Of a stretch of 64,000 bases of DNA, positions 63,333 to 64,000 are shown one piece after another. Source of the stretch: Ambrosia x helenae (taxonomy: Eukaryota; Streptophyta; Magnoliopsida; Asterales; Asteraceae); the NCBI GenBank assembly GCA_030844895.1, contig CM061224.1, positions 75,028,567 to 75,092,566 of the forward strand, read 5' to 3'. A program made the translations under genes and the position numbers. The notes below the pieces were generated by a model. The model ran no database searches. It had not been told where the DNA came from and saw nothing but the letters and a program-made list of their open reading frames with translations. Positions within the stretch are counted from its first letter, which is position 1. The number at the start of each line of letters is the position of its first letter.

Positions 63333-64000
63333 ATGTGGAACTTTCCTACAACACCACGACCTAATACAACACCACAACAGCGAACAACTATGGATCCTTG
63401 GTCGGTAGCTGCTCAGAAGACTAGTCAACCATCTCAACCGATTAACTATTTGGCGATGACTAGTTCGATGCCCCAACAAGTTGCACAACCACAACCACAA
63501 CCTATGGCTGATTACTGGGGAGTTGCAGCAGCGGCGGTACACTCTCAGACTACTAATGCGATTTCGACACTTATTCATGACTTATCTTCGGGTAGTGGGA
63601 GTCGTCCACCAAAGTTGATGGAAATGGTGGACTACAACCAATGGAAGACCAAGTTCAACATTCATCTAGAGGGAATGGGATTAGAAGGAACAAAATCTTG
63701 GCAAATGATTGCTAAGGGGTATGTTGCTCTGGTTTTGGAGAACACTGGTAAGCCGATTCCATTAGAGAGTCTCGTTGAGGACGAGAAAAAGAAGTTTGCG
63801 GTGGAAAAGAATGCGTTTTCCCAACTGTCCCAGGCCATTAACACTGATCTGTTACATCAGTTTGGGTCATGCACCACTTCTAAACAATTATGGGATATGT
63901 TAAGGAATCGTCACGATGGGAATGAAAAGACGAGAAAGCTTAGAATGGAGGAGTTGAGGAAAGAGTTTGAGAAATTCAGTTATATGGGAAATGAGACGCT
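63333..64000 (+). CDS. Ty1/copia Gag, 5' part, open to the window edge
   Basis: Structural Gag protein of a copia retrotransposon; it packages the RNA in virus-like particles. The first ATG after the leader (63333) opens a frame with no stop through base 64000, at least 222 codons. The N-terminal 90 residues are Pro/Gln/Thr-rich and low-complexity (QQVAQPQPQPMADYWG), followed from about residue 95 by the folded Gag region: KLMEMVDYNQWKTKFNIHLE, KSWQMIAKGYVALVLENTG, KKKFAVEKNAFSQLSQ and LWDMLRNRHDGNEKTRKL then RMEELRKEFEKFSYMGNE, matching the UBN2/retrotransposon Gag pattern. The zinc knuckle and pol would lie beyond the window. The frame is intact, unlike every other element here, so this is probably the youngest insertion. 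Start choice: a later ATG at residue 20 is possible. Confidence 0.88.
   Translation, partial: MWNFPTTPRPNTTPQQRTTMDPWSVAAQKTSQPSQPINYLAMTSSMPQQVAQPQPQPMADYWGVAAAAVHSQTTNAISTLIHDLSSGSGSRPPKLMEMVDYNQWKTKFNIHLEGMGLEGTKSWQMIAKGYVALVLENTGKPIPLESLVEDEKKKFAVEKNAFSQLSQAINTDLLHQFGSCTTSKQLWDMLRNRHDGNEKTRKLRMEELRKEFEKFSYMGNET

Overview
The window is nuclear DNA from a flowering plant, most likely a eudicot; the mix of repeat families is reminiscent of Asteraceae, but that is an impression and not a measurement. Gene density is very low: two genes with intact, spliceable reading frames lie in the first 12 kb, and almost everything after them is transposon sequence, much of it nested. A copia Gag reading frame opens at the right edge and runs off the window.

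Layout. 1.0-4.2 kb (+): a five-coding-exon TIM10 gene (small mitochondrial intermembrane-space chaperone), preceded by telo-box motifs and a 5'UTR intron; its last intron carries an RTE-derived retroposon and a non-autonomous hAT element. 5.0-5.4 kb: another RTE tail interrupted by a Harbinger-type MITE. 8.1-11.7 kb (-): a ten-exon BSK-type receptor-like cytoplasmic pseudokinase with C-terminal TPRs, closest to BSK5 as recalled, lacking the usual Met-Gly N-myristoylation start. 12.1-15.7 kb: a Helitron cluster, one nested in another. 15.8-17.2 kb: a hAT element and a long foldback MITE. 19.0-22.45 kb: a full-length but broken RTE LINE with a 14-bp target-site duplication (TSD). 22.5-26.2 kb: a Mutator-like element with a 9-bp TSD, split by a 2.6-kb solo-LTR-like element holding two divergent tRNA-like Pol III promoter modules. 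26.2-27.6 kb: a SINE and a 5'-truncated L1. About 28.8-29.1 kb: a decayed mitochondrial atp1 fragment (NUMT). 30.3-37.6 kb: a 7.2-kb CACTA element with a broken accessory transposase gene, itself holding a Helitron, which holds a SINE. 37.6-38.3 kb: a solo LTR. 42-50 kb: Helitron ends with captured fragments of host genes (PB1 domain, STRUBBELIG-like kinase, NEDD8 E1/ECR1-like). 51.5-53.6 kb: nested Helitrons, a hAT MITE and a SINE. 55.4 kb to the end: an Athila/Tat-like LTR retrotransposon with an Asp-tRNA primer site and a gag remnant but no pol, invaded by an LTR-type element (58.97-61.80 kb) and then by a Ty1/copia element whose Gag frame is open at the window edge.

The two host genes are independent housekeeping and signalling genes with no operon-like relationship. 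The main interest is the repeat archaeology: many insertions can be delimited to the base by TSDs or, for Helitrons, by their termini and A|T target sites, so nesting order can be read directly. Exon joins were derived by hand from GT-AG sites and reading phase. Family assignments rest on recalled motifs; no search was run.
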